A DNA stretch of 7,496 nucleotides from Streptosporangiaceae bacterium (GTDB lineage Bacteria > Actinomycetota > Actinomycetes > Streptosporangiales > Streptosporangiaceae): assembly GCA_030043395.1 (NCBI GenBank), contig JASHXW010000547.1, positions 1 through 7,496 of the forward strand, read 5' to 3'. Position numbers and translations under genes: made by a program. Within the stretch, counting starts at the first letter, position 1. Each line of letters opens with the position of its first letter. Below are positions 1-5,504 of the stretch, one piece after another. The notes below the pieces were generated by a model. It did not search any database, had not been told where the DNA came from, and worked only from the letters and a program-made list of their open reading frames with translations.

Positions 1-160
1 GACTTGGCTATGTACAGCGTCAATCCGTTGTTCAGACGGCCGGGCTGACCCCCAGGTAACCCGGCCCCTGGCAGGTCACTGAACAAGTGGCCAAAGGCTG
101 ACCAAGCTACGGCACCTCGGCTGAGCCGGGACGCCGCCCCCCGGTCTCGACGACGCAGCG
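1..160. other. Non-coding leader upstream of the SRAP gene
   Basis: No gene is supported here. All three forward frames hit stops early, and the short open stretch at the left edge could be the tail of an upstream gene but resembles nothing I know. I see no convincing -35/-10 pair and no actinobacterial LexA palindrome (GAAC-N4-GTTC), although a GAAC half-site lies near 83. A weak inverted repeat (CCAGG at 52-56 with CCTGG at 67-71) has a 10-base loop and is not called as a terminator. Confidence 0.4.
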
Positions 161-167
161 AAGGTGG
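161..167 (+). promoter_or_regulatory. Ribosome binding site that sets the SRAP start
   Basis: AAGGTGG lies 5 bases before the ATG at 173. An in-frame GTG at 164 sits inside this site, so it is very unlikely to be the start. The ATG choice also places cysteine at position 2, which the SRAP mechanism requires. Confidence 0.6.
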
Positions 168-172
168 ATCAC

Positions 173-1036
173 ATGTGTGGCCGTTACGCGTCGGCGCGCT
201 CGCGTATCGAGCTCCTCGAGGAGTTCGCCGTGCAGCGTGACCGCGTCGACGAGCCGCTCAAGCCTGACTACAACGTCGCGCCGACCAAGCCGATCTATGC
301 CGTGATGACCAGGCAGCCCCGCGCCGAGAGGTCCGAGCCAGACGCCGGCTCAGGCCGGCGGGATGAGCCAGCGAAGCAACCTGGTCACGCTCAGCCTGGG
401 GAATCCGACGCTGACGGGCGTCAGCAGGGCCCCCGAGGGCCCGTGCGCGAGTTGCGGGTGGTCCGCTGGGGGCTGGTGCCCTCGTGGGCGAAGGACATCT
501 CCATCGGTTACCGCATGATCAACGCGCGCTCGGAGACCGTCACCGAGAAGCCTGCGTTCAGGAACGCGTTCGCCCGCCGGCGCTGCCTGATTCCCGCCGA
601 CGGCTACTACGAGTGGCAGAAGCCGCCGGCCGGCACGAAGGCACCCAAGCAGCCGTATTTCATCTGCCGGCCTGATCATGGCGAGCTCGCCTTCGCCGGC
701 CTGTACGAGTTGTGGCGCGACCGCTCGGTAAGCCAGGAGGATCCGGCTGCCTGGCTGTGGAGCGCGACGATCATCACCACGACCGCGCCCGACGAGCTCG
801 GCGAGATCCACGACCGGATGCCGATGGTCATCGACCCAGGCAGCTGGACGGACTGGCTCGACCCCGCCAGCACGGACCCGAACGACATGCGCGCGCTGCT
901 GGCCCCGGCCGCGGCAAGCGGGCTGGTGTCGTACCCGGTCTCACTCGCGGTCAACTCGGTGCGCAACAACGGGCCTGAACTTATCGAGCAAGCCGACCCG
1001 GTATCGCCGGGGTCAGGAGGTTGGTCCGATGGCTGA
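173..1036 (+). CDS. SRAP (SOS response-associated peptidase, YedK/HMCES-type) protein
   Basis: This 287-residue protein belongs to the family that senses abasic sites in single-stranded DNA and forms a thiazolidine DNA-protein crosslink through Cys2 after Met1 removal, shielding the lesion at replication forks. Visible signatures are the MCGRY start (Cys2), YNVAPT (33-38), RWGLVPSWA, Asn117 in the MINARSE segment, Glu147 in GYYEW and His213 in IHDRMP. They correspond to Cys2, Asn75, Glu105 and His160 of E. coli YedK. The start is ATG 173 because Cys must be residue 2. The protein is longer than YedK (222 residues) because residues about 46-93 form a polar Arg/Gly/Pro/Asp/Gln-rich insertion, probably a disordered loop; a smaller length gain lies between Glu147 and His213. 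Its end overlaps the next gene by 8 bp, implying coupled translation. Family assignment is secure; the biological role is inferred from the family. Confidence 0.96.
   Translation: MCGRYASARSRIELLEEFAVQRDRVDEPLKPDYNVAPTKPIYAVMTRQPRAERSEPDAGSGRRDEPAKQPGHAQPGESDADGRQQGPRGPVRELRVVRWGLVPSWAKDISIGYRMINARSETVTEKPAFRNAFARRRCLIPADGYYEWQKPPAGTKAPKQPYFICRPDHGELAFAGLYELWRDRSVSQEDPAAWLWSATIITTTAPDELGEIHDRMPMVIDPGSWTDWLDPASTDPNDMRALLAPAAASGLVSYPVSLAVNSVRNNGPELIEQADPVSPGSGGWSDG
1015..1020 (+). promoter_or_regulatory. Ribosome binding site for the DksA/TraR-type gene
   Basis: A perfect AGGAGG lies inside the 3' end of the SRAP gene, 8 bases before the ATG at 1029. It fixes that start and supports the 8-bp overlap of the two coding regions. 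Confidence 0.85.
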
Positions 1037-1427
1037 CGTCATGGTGGCGGAGCGGGAGAGCGCGGGAGGTGTGGACGGGTTGGATATCGCAGCCACTCGC
1101 AAGCGCCTTGAGGAAGTACGTGATGAGCTCGACCGGTCCATTGCGGTGCTGAACGGGGCGCATCAGCACCCGCTGGTGATGGATTACCCGCAGGACCCCG
1201 CTGACGCTGGCAGCAACCTGGCCGAGTCCGACCGCGCGGAGGCGATACTCGAGGCGGCGAAGGCGCGCAGGCTCCTGGTGCTCGACGCGCTTGCCCGGCT
1301 GGAGAACGGCAGCTACGGGATGTGCATCGATTGCGGCAAGCCGGTGCCCGAAGGCAGACTGGAGGCCAAGCCAGAGGCGGCTCGGTGCATAGCCTGCCAG
1401 GCGAAGTCGGACAGATCACGACGTTAG
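1029..1427 (+). CDS. DksA/TraR-family C4 zinc-finger protein
   Basis: This 132-residue protein is a probable RNA polymerase secondary-channel regulator. Residues about 18-45 and 64-92 are helical and charged and should form the antiparallel coiled coil. The tip between them carries Asp56 and Asp59 in a DPAD sequence. The C-terminal zinc finger has Cys99, Cys102, Cys120 and Cys123. Both the cysteine spacing (3, 18, 3) and the 40-residue distance from Asp59 to Cys99 match E. coli DksA (Asp74 to Cys114) without a gap, so the catalytic-tip acids align with Asp71/Asp74. The residue at the DksA Ala76 position is Gly61. The N-terminus is about 15 residues shorter than in DksA. Start ATG 1029 is backed by a perfect AGGAGG. 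In the family this fold modulates initiation, often with ppGpp; which promoters it affects here is unknown. Confidence 0.9.
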   Translation: MADVMVAERESAGGVDGLDIAATRKRLEEVRDELDRSIAVLNGAHQHPLVMDYPQDPADAGSNLAESDRAEAILEAAKARRLLVLDALARLENGSYGMCIDCGKPVPEGRLEAKPEAARCIACQAKSDRSRR

Positions 1428-1470
1428 TCGCCGCGGGACGTCGCGCCTGCCGGGCTTGCGCCGGGCGGGA

Positions 1471-1496
1471 GGAATGAAGAGGACGCGTGCCGTGTT
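1471..1496 (+). promoter_or_regulatory. SigR-dependent promoter (GGAAT-N18-GTT), probable autoregulation
   Basis: GGAAT at 1471-1475 and GTT at 1494-1496 are separated by exactly 18 bases, matching the SigR/SigH consensus (GGAAT, 18-19 bases, GTT). The site lies just upstream of the sigR reading frame, where Streptomyces sigR has its own SigR-dependent promoter p2. Transcription should begin roughly 8-12 bases beyond the start of the GTT, around 1502-1508. I found no other match to this bipartite motif in an intergenic part of the window. Confidence 0.82.
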
Positions 1497-1505
1497 GCAA
1501 CGCGC

Positions 1506-1685
1506 GTGCCCGTAGCTGGTAAATGGAGGAGCGACACGGCGCCTCCGCTCAATGTCAGGTCCGCCTCTGGCGGCGTTCCAGGCGATATTCGGGTAGCCGC
1601 CCGATCGCCGCGAGGGGCTGGCACGGTATCCTCCGCCCGAGGCGGCTGGCAGCCCAGCCGGAACAGGCCAGCAACGGCGGAGGGG
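1506..1685 (+). other. Possible N-terminal extension of SigR (SigR'-like isoform), or 5' leader
   Basis: From GTG 1506 the sigR frame stays open for 60 codons before the core start at 1686. The encoded segment is basic and rich in Arg, Gly, Ala, Ser and Pro, looks disordered and matches no sigma region. The GTG coincides with the expected transcription start of the SigR-type promoter, so translation would be leaderless or nearly so. S. coelicolor makes an unstable SigR' with a 55-residue extension from its induced promoter, which is the closest parallel. If 1506 is not used, this stretch is simply the 5' untranslated leader. Confidence 0.5.
1627..1632 (+). promoter_or_regulatory. Candidate -10 element for a second sigR promoter
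   Basis: TATCCT fits the actinobacterial TANNNT pattern and would start transcripts near 1639, giving a leader of about 47 bases to GTG 1686 and only the short SigR. No recognisable -35 lies at the right distance. The call rests mainly on the analogy with the constitutive p1 promoter of Streptomyces sigR. Confidence 0.2.
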
Positions 1686-2306
1686 GTGGGTCCGGTAGCC
1701 GAGCCACTCGAGGAGCGTAACGAGCGCTTCGAGCGTGATGTCCTGCCCTACCTGGATCAGCTGTACGCGGCAGCGATGCGGATGACCCGTAATCCGGCGG
1801 ACGCCGAGGACCTGGTGCAGGAGACGTTCGCGAAAGCCTACGGCTCGTTCCACCAGTACCAGGACGGCACGAACCTCAAGGCGTGGCTCTTCCGCATCCT
1901 CACCAACACCTTCATCAACACCTACCGCAAGCGGCAGCGCGAGCCGCAGCGATCAGGCACCGAGGAGATCGAGGACTGGCAGCTTGCGCGCGCCGCCTCG
2001 CACACCTCGTCGGGACTGAAGTCAGCGGAGGCCGAGGCGCTCGAAGGGCTGCCGGATTCCGACGTCAAGGAAGCCTTGCAAGCCCTGCCGGAGGAATTCC
2101 GTATCGCCGTGTACCTGGCTGATGTCGAGGGATTCGCGTACAAGGAAATCGCCGACATCATGGGAACCCCCATCGGAACTGTCATGTCGCGGCTGCATCG
2201 CGGTCGCAGGCAGCTCAGGGAGATGCTGCAGGACTACGCGGCTGACCTCGGCGTGCCTGCCGCCGCGCAGCGCCCGTCGGCGCAAGCCCCGAGGGGGGAT
2301 GCCTGA
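1686..2306 (+). CDS. sigR: ECF RNA polymerase sigma factor SigR (SigH-type), thiol-oxidative stress
   Basis: This 206-residue sigma factor directs RNA polymerase to disulfide-stress genes such as those for thioredoxin and mycothiol systems and for proteolysis. Region 2 spans about residues 18-90, with the [11 protein letters not shown] core motif and a conserved block around [15 protein letters not shown] and [11 protein letters not shown]. Region 4 spans about 120-180, with the helix-turn-helix around [22 protein letters not shown]. These blocks are nearly identical, from memory, to Streptomyces SigR. GTG 1686 is chosen because the following Gly-Pro-Val resembles the start of Streptomyces SigR and a GGAGG lies at 1679-1683, although its 2-base spacing is short. 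GTG 1506 is an in-frame alternative. A GGAAT-N18-GTT promoter upstream predicts positive autoregulation. The TGA overlaps the rsrA ATG by one base, so the pair is translationally coupled. Confidence 0.95.
   Translation: MGPVAEPLEERNERFERDVLPYLDQLYAAAMRMTRNPADAEDLVQETFAKAYGSFHQYQDGTNLKAWLFRILTNTFINTYRKRQREPQRSGTEEIEDWQLARAASHTSSGLKSAEAEALEGLPDSDVKEALQALPEEFRIAVYLADVEGFAYKEIADIMGTPIGTVMSRLHRGRRQLREMLQDYAADLGVPAAAQRPSAQAPRGDA
2291..2298 (+). promoter_or_regulatory. Ribosome binding site for rsrA
   Basis: GAGGGGGG within the 3' end of sigR lies 7 bases before ATG 2306 and fixes the one-base TGATG overlap with sigR. Confidence 0.7.
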
Positions 2307-2575
2307 TGAGCTGCGGGAAACCGCACGACGTGCCATGTAGCGAGGTCCTTGAGCGCGTCTACACCTATCTGGACGGCGAAATGGATCAGGTGTCCTACGC
2401 GGAGATCAAGATCCACCTGGACGAATGCGGGCCATGCCTGCGCGAGTACGGCCTGGAGGAGGCGGTCAAGCGCCTCGTGCACAAGTACTGCGGTCACGAG
2501 CAGGTCCCTGCGGACCTGCGTGCCAAGGTCCTGACCAGGATCGAGGCCGTCCGGGCTCAGATCGAGGCTAGCTAA
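2306..2575 (+). CDS. rsrA: Anti-sigma factor RsrA (ZAS family, redox-sensing)
   Basis: This 89-residue cytosolic protein binds SigR in reducing conditions and releases it when thiols oxidise to a disulfide with loss of zinc. The zinc anti-sigma motif H-x3-C-x2-C is present as His37, Cys41 and Cys44. Cys11, the ligand and redox partner in S. coelicolor RsrA, is also conserved, as are Cys3 and Cys62. The blocks MSCG at the N-terminus, CSEVL (11-15), CGPCL (41-45), YGLEEAVK (48-55) and PADLRAKV mirror Streptomyces RsrA. Compared with that protein (about 105 residues, seven cysteines by my recollection), this one has five cysteines and a shorter tail. It is coupled to sigR by a one-base overlap, which favours a stoichiometric complex, and shares the SigR-dependent promoter, giving negative feedback. 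Confidence 0.95.
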   Translation: MSCGKPHDVPCSEVLERVYTYLDGEMDQVSYAEIKIHLDECGPCLREYGLEEAVKRLVHKYCGHEQVPADLRAKVLTRIEAVRAQIEAS

Positions 2576-2645
2576 GCACAGCCAATCTCCTCACCTTGCG
2601 GGCTGCCAATGTGGCGGATTCCGGCGCTGAACGGCCCGCTGGCGT

Positions 2646-2651
2646 TACGCT
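2646..2651 (+). promoter_or_regulatory. Candidate -10 element upstream of the first HD-GYP gene
   Basis: TACGCT fits TANNNT and would start transcription near 2658, leaving about 32 bases of leader with a GAGGAG site before ATG 2690. The alternative GTG at 2654 would then lie upstream of the transcript. No clear -35 is present. The rest of the 2576-2689 gap shows no terminator, only a direct repeat of GCCAAT at 2581 and 2604. Confidence 0.28.
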
Positions 2652-2689
2652 GAGTGGCGGTATCGCGGCGCGACGTCATCGAGGAGATC

Positions 2690-4093
2690 ATGAGCAAGCT
2701 CTCCTGGATCACCTGGCTGTATATCGCGGCGGTTGCCGCGGGTGCTGCGCTCATCCTCGTGATGGCACCCGATCACCTGACGGTCTCCTACACCCACCTG
2801 GCCTCGGCATGGCGGGGGTACTGGGTCACCTACGCCACGCTGGCCGCGCTTTTCCTCGTCTGCGAGTCCACGCCCACGACGCTCCAGCGGCAGTCGTCCT
2901 GGTCGCCTAGCTCGGCGGCGACGCTCGCCGCCGTTGTCCTGCTCGGGCCAATGGCCGCGGCCATGGTCGGCGCCGTCGCCCTCGTGAGCATCCGCAGGCA
3001 CGTGCCGCTTGCTGAGCGGCTGTTCAACTGCGGGATGTACACAGTGGCCGGCTTTGCGGCCGGGGAGACGTTCCATGCACTCCACGGGCGAGCGCCCATA
3101 CCGCTGGCTTTGCTGAACGCGCCGATTCTGACCGGTCGTTCTGTCATCGAGCTGCACAGGTTCAACGAAGTGATCGTGCCATTCGTCGCGGCGGCGGTCG
3201 TGCAGGTCCTCGTGAACCACGCGATGCTCTGGGGCATGCTGCTGATCGACGCAGAGAGCCGTGCCGCGGTGCGGCGGACTTCGTCGGGTACAAGCGCCCC
3301 GCTGATGCTGCTGTCCGATCTCGGCTTCGCGCCACTCGGGCTGGTCATCGCCGCCCTGTGGGCAGTGATCGGACCGTTCGCCGCAGCTATCGTGCTCGTG
3401 CCGCTGTACGTCGCACGGTGGGCGATGAAGCAGTTCGCCGAGCAGCACGTCGCCTACCAGTCGACCCTCGCGGCGCTCTGCCAGGCGGTCGAGACCAAGG
3501 ACTTCTACACCCGCGGCCACAGCGAGCGAGTCTCCCGGGGCGCGGGCATGATCGCCAGCCAGGTGGGCATGCGCCCGGAACGGGCGCAGGCGGTGCGGTT
3601 CGCCGGCATGCTGCACGACGTCGGCAAGCTCGGGGTCCCGACCAAGGTGCTGCAGAAAGAGGGCAAGCTCACCGAGCAAGAGTTCGCGGCCATCCAGTTG
3701 CACCCGATGCGCGGCCTGGAGATCGTCAGGGACATCGGCTTCCTCAACGAGGCGCTCAACGGGATCGTGCATCACCATGAGCGGCTGGACGGGCGCGGAT
3801 ACCCGATGGGCCTGGCCGACGACGAGATCCCGGAGTTCGCGAGGATCATCGCCGTCGCGGACGCCTTCGACTCGATGACATCCACGCGCGCCTACCGGAA
3901 GGCGCTCGGCGCTGACCAGGCCGTTGCCGAGCTCCGCAAGGGCGCAGGGTCGCAGTTCGACCCGAAGTTCGTCGAGGCGTTCATCGGCGCGCTTGGCCGT
4001 GATGGATGGCAGTTTCCGGAGCAGGGGCAACTGACTGGCGAGGAATTCGTGACCCTGAAAGATCACGACGACCCGACATCTCCGTTGCAGTAG
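2690..4093 (+). CDS. Polytopic membrane protein with C-terminal HD-GYP phosphodiesterase domain
   Basis: This 467-residue protein probably hydrolyses cyclic-di-GMP or a related cyclic dinucleotide at the inner face of the membrane. Residues 1-250 hold several hydrophobic segments (about 6-26, 44-59, 76-101 and more to about 245) that form a sensor-like membrane domain I cannot name. The HD-GYP domain covers about 260-440. It retains Glu268, His277, His309-Asp310 with Lys313 (HDVGK), His338 (HP), the His361-363/Glu364 cluster, the 370-372 Gly-Tyr-Pro triad after DGR, and Asp391 in VADAFD. That is the full set expected of an active enzyme. Start: ATG 2690 follows GAGGAG at 2681-2686 (3-base gap); GTG 2654 is possible and would add 12 residues but has no ribosome site. 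The next gene encodes a related protein 34 bases downstream, probably in the same transcript. The ligand sensed is unknown. Confidence 0.9.
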   Translation: MSKLSWITWLYIAAVAAGAALILVMAPDHLTVSYTHLASAWRGYWVTYATLAALFLVCESTPTTLQRQSSWSPSSAATLAAVVLLGPMAAAMVGAVALVSIRRHVPLAERLFNCGMYTVAGFAAGETFHALHGRAPIPLALLNAPILTGRSVIELHRFNEVIVPFVAAAVVQVLVNHAMLWGMLLIDAESRAAVRRTSSGTSAPLMLLSDLGFAPLGLVIAALWAVIGPFAAAIVLVPLYVARWAMKQFAEQHVAYQSTLAALCQAVETKDFYTRGHSERVSRGAGMIASQVGMRPERAQAVRFAGMLHDVGKLGVPTKVLQKEGKLTEQEFAAIQLHPMRGLEIVRDIGFLNEALNGIVHHHERLDGRGYPMGLADDEIPEFARIIAVADAFDSMTSTRAYRKALGADQAVAELRKGAGSQFDPKFVEAFIGALGRDGWQFPEQGQLTGEEFVTLKDHDDPTSPLQ

Positions 4094-4110
4094 CGAGTTC
4101 CTGGCCAGCG

Positions 4111-4117
4111 AGAGGAG
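4111..4117 (+). promoter_or_regulatory. Ribosome binding site for the second HD-GYP gene
   Basis: AGAGGAG lies 10 bases before GTG 4128 and supports that start. No promoter is evident in the 34-base gap, which suggests co-transcription with the gene before it. Confidence 0.6.
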
Positions 4118-4127
4118 CGCGGTAGCC

Positions 4128-5459
4128 GTGCGGCAGAAGGACCAGCGGCCGATCGCCTTGCAGTCCCTGGACTCGGGCAGGCTCCTGCTGGTTGGCTCGG
4201 TCGCCGTGCTCGTGATCGCCTCCCTTCTGCAGACCTTGGTGCAGGGCTTCCAGCACGCCGACATCCCGATTGTCTTCGGCCTGTACATCGCGTTCGGGGA
4301 GTTGCTCAGGCTGTCCCTGCCCGGCCTGCGTCAGGCAGCTCCGGTGGCGATGTCCGCTGCGCTCGCCTACGCCATGACGCTGTACATCGCCCGGCCCTCC
4401 CACGGCATGCCGGGCCGGATGTACATCGCGTCGGCGGCCAGCCCGGTCATGGAAATCATCACGGTCACGGCTCTCGGCATGGCTGTCGGCGCGCTTCCGC
4501 ATATCGCGGCGGCCCGGCCAGCGGACGTCACGGGAATGGCAGCCCGGCTCCTTGCCGTCGCCAGCGTCGCCGCGATCTTCCACGGGGTGTTCATGCCCCT
4601 GCTGTTCAACGCGCACGGGTGGCACGCACGCTGGTACTGGGTGGCCGACCTCGCGGTGATGGCGGCGCTTGCGACGTTCGGCTGGCTGGTCGAGACCGTG
4701 ATCATGGCGATCATTCGTGCAGACGACCTGCGGGCCAGGTACATGGTCACCCTGGCGGACGAGCTGGCGGTGCAATGGCGGCTGGGCATGGCCACCGCCG
4801 TGTCGGCGATCATCACGGTCTTCGGCGCGATGGTGATGGGCCTGGTGGAGATCGCCGTCTTCGCCGGGCCCTTGCTGGTGATCTGGCTTGCCTTCCGCCG
4901 GTACGCCGGCATCCGCGCGACTCACCTGCAGACCGTGCGTGCGCTTGCGCAGGCCACCGAGGTCGGCGGGTACGTCGAGAACGGTCACTCGCGCCGGGTC
5001 ACGGTGTTCTCGCTGGCGATCGGGCGCCAGCTCGGCTTGCCGGAGACTGAGCTCATCGACCTGGAGTATGCAGCGCTCATGCACGACATCGGGCAGCTCG
5101 CGCTAGTCGAGCCGACACCCGGCGGAGCCACGGTCCAGCTCCCCCCGGCGTCCGCGCGCCGGATCGCCGAGCTGGGCGCCGCGGTCATCAAGAAGACCGG
5201 TGTCATGGAGACCGTGGCCGACCTCGTCCGCCTTCAGTGGCTGCCGTTCCGGGGTGGCCCAAGCGAGCCGCCACTCGGCAGCCGGATCGTCCGGGTCGCC
5301 AACGCGTACGACGACATGGTTGCCGGCTCCTCCGACCGGGACCGGACGACGGCCGCGTTCGCTCGCCTGCGGGCCGGCGCCGCGACCGAGTACGACCCGG
5401 TAGTCGTGGAAGCGCTCGCGACCGTGGCCCCGCGGATACCGGCATGGCGCCTGCAGTAG
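4128..5459 (+). CDS. Polytopic membrane protein with degenerate HD-GYP domain (probable pseudoenzyme)
   Basis: This 443-residue protein has the same plan as its upstream neighbour: hydrophobic segments to about residue 260, then an HD-type domain. Glu278, His287 (GHSRRV) and His319-Asp320 remain, with the Glu-to-His spacing of 9 residues identical to the first protein. Much else is lost. Lys of HDxGK is Gln323, no His occupies the HP position (none in 324-360), the His cluster is replaced by Leu369-Gln370-Trp371, the GYP triad is absent (RGGPS at 375-379), and the Asp of VAD is Asn392. A trinuclear or even complete dinuclear metal site therefore looks impossible, so cyclic-di-GMP hydrolysis is unlikely. 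It may bind nucleotide, act as a partner of the first protein, or have another HD-type activity. The resemblance around the linker suggests tandem duplication followed by decay of catalytic residues while the frame stayed intact. Confidence 0.85.
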   Translation: MRQKDQRPIALQSLDSGRLLLVGSVAVLVIASLLQTLVQGFQHADIPIVFGLYIAFGELLRLSLPGLRQAAPVAMSAALAYAMTLYIARPSHGMPGRMYIASAASPVMEIITVTALGMAVGALPHIAAARPADVTGMAARLLAVASVAAIFHGVFMPLLFNAHGWHARWYWVADLAVMAALATFGWLVETVIMAIIRADDLRARYMVTLADELAVQWRLGMATAVSAIITVFGAMVMGLVEIAVFAGPLLVIWLAFRRYAGIRATHLQTVRALAQATEVGGYVENGHSRRVTVFSLAIGRQLGLPETELIDLEYAALMHDIGQLALVEPTPGGATVQLPPASARRIAELGAAVIKKTGVMETVADLVRLQWLPFRGGPSEPPLGSRIVRVANAYDDMVAGSSDRDRTTAAFARLRAGAATEYDPVVVEALATVAPRIPAWRLQ

Positions 5460-5467
5460 GCCAGCTT

Positions 5468-5491
5468 CCGGCCGGCTGGCCCGCTGGCCGG
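5468..5491 (+). terminator. Strong GC hairpin between the HD-GYP pair and accC
   Basis: Bases 5468-5476 pair with 5483-5491 (nine pairs including one G-T, or G-U in RNA) around a 6-base loop. The hairpin begins 8 bases after the HD-GYP stop codon. There is no T-tract; the next bases are the -10 element TATGCT. It could be an actinobacterial U-less terminator for the upstream operon, an operator covering the -35 region of the accC promoter, or both. Confidence 0.5.
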
Positions 5492-5497
5492 TATGCT
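5492..5497 (+). promoter_or_regulatory. -10 element of a probable leaderless accC promoter
   Basis: TATGCT matches the actinobacterial TANNNT -10 and ends 7 bases before GTG 5505, the spacing expected if transcription starts on the GTG itself. No Shine-Dalgarno sequence precedes the gene, consistent with leaderless translation. The ATG at 5493 lies within this hexamer and is therefore disfavoured as the start. No clear -35 is visible because the hairpin occupies that place. Confidence 0.5.
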
Positions 5498-5504
5498 GCC
5501 CGGC

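Noticed and set aside
4..17. Near repeat TTGGCTATG-x-ACAG at 4-17 and 6866-6879, both non-coding
   Set aside because: Thirteen of 14 bases match, but a few such pairs are expected by chance in 7.5 kb, and no shared promoter geometry supports it.
18..23. TTGACG on the minus strand, a possible -35 of a divergent promoter
   Set aside because: Any -10 would lie at or past the window edge, so it cannot be judged.
83..86. GAAC half-site that might belong to a LexA operator before the SRAP gene
   Set aside because: The second half (GTTC after four bases) is absent.
400..404. Other GGAAT occurrences (400, 2093, 4533, and within GAGGAATTC sequences)
   Set aside because: None has GTT at 18-19 bases and all lie inside coding regions.
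1474..1515. 13-codon upstream frame (ATG to TAG) before sigR, preceded by GGGAGG
   Set aside because: Only one base separates the ribosome site from the ATG, and the frame overlaps the SigR promoter, lying largely upstream of its expected transcript start.
2616..2646. GGATT followed by GTT upstream of the first HD-GYP gene, resembling a SigR promoter
   Set aside because: The -35 differs from GGAAT and the spacer is 23 bases rather than 18-19.
2645..4288. 547-codon open frame on the minus strand
   Set aside because: It lies opposite the HD-GYP gene, which has clear domain signatures. The antisense product is a His/Arg/Asp-rich sequence with no recognisable family, as expected for a GC-rich shadow frame.
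3981..5084. 367-codon open frame on the minus strand
   Set aside because: Shadow of the second HD-GYP gene, with the same low-complexity Arg/His/Gly composition and no start signal.
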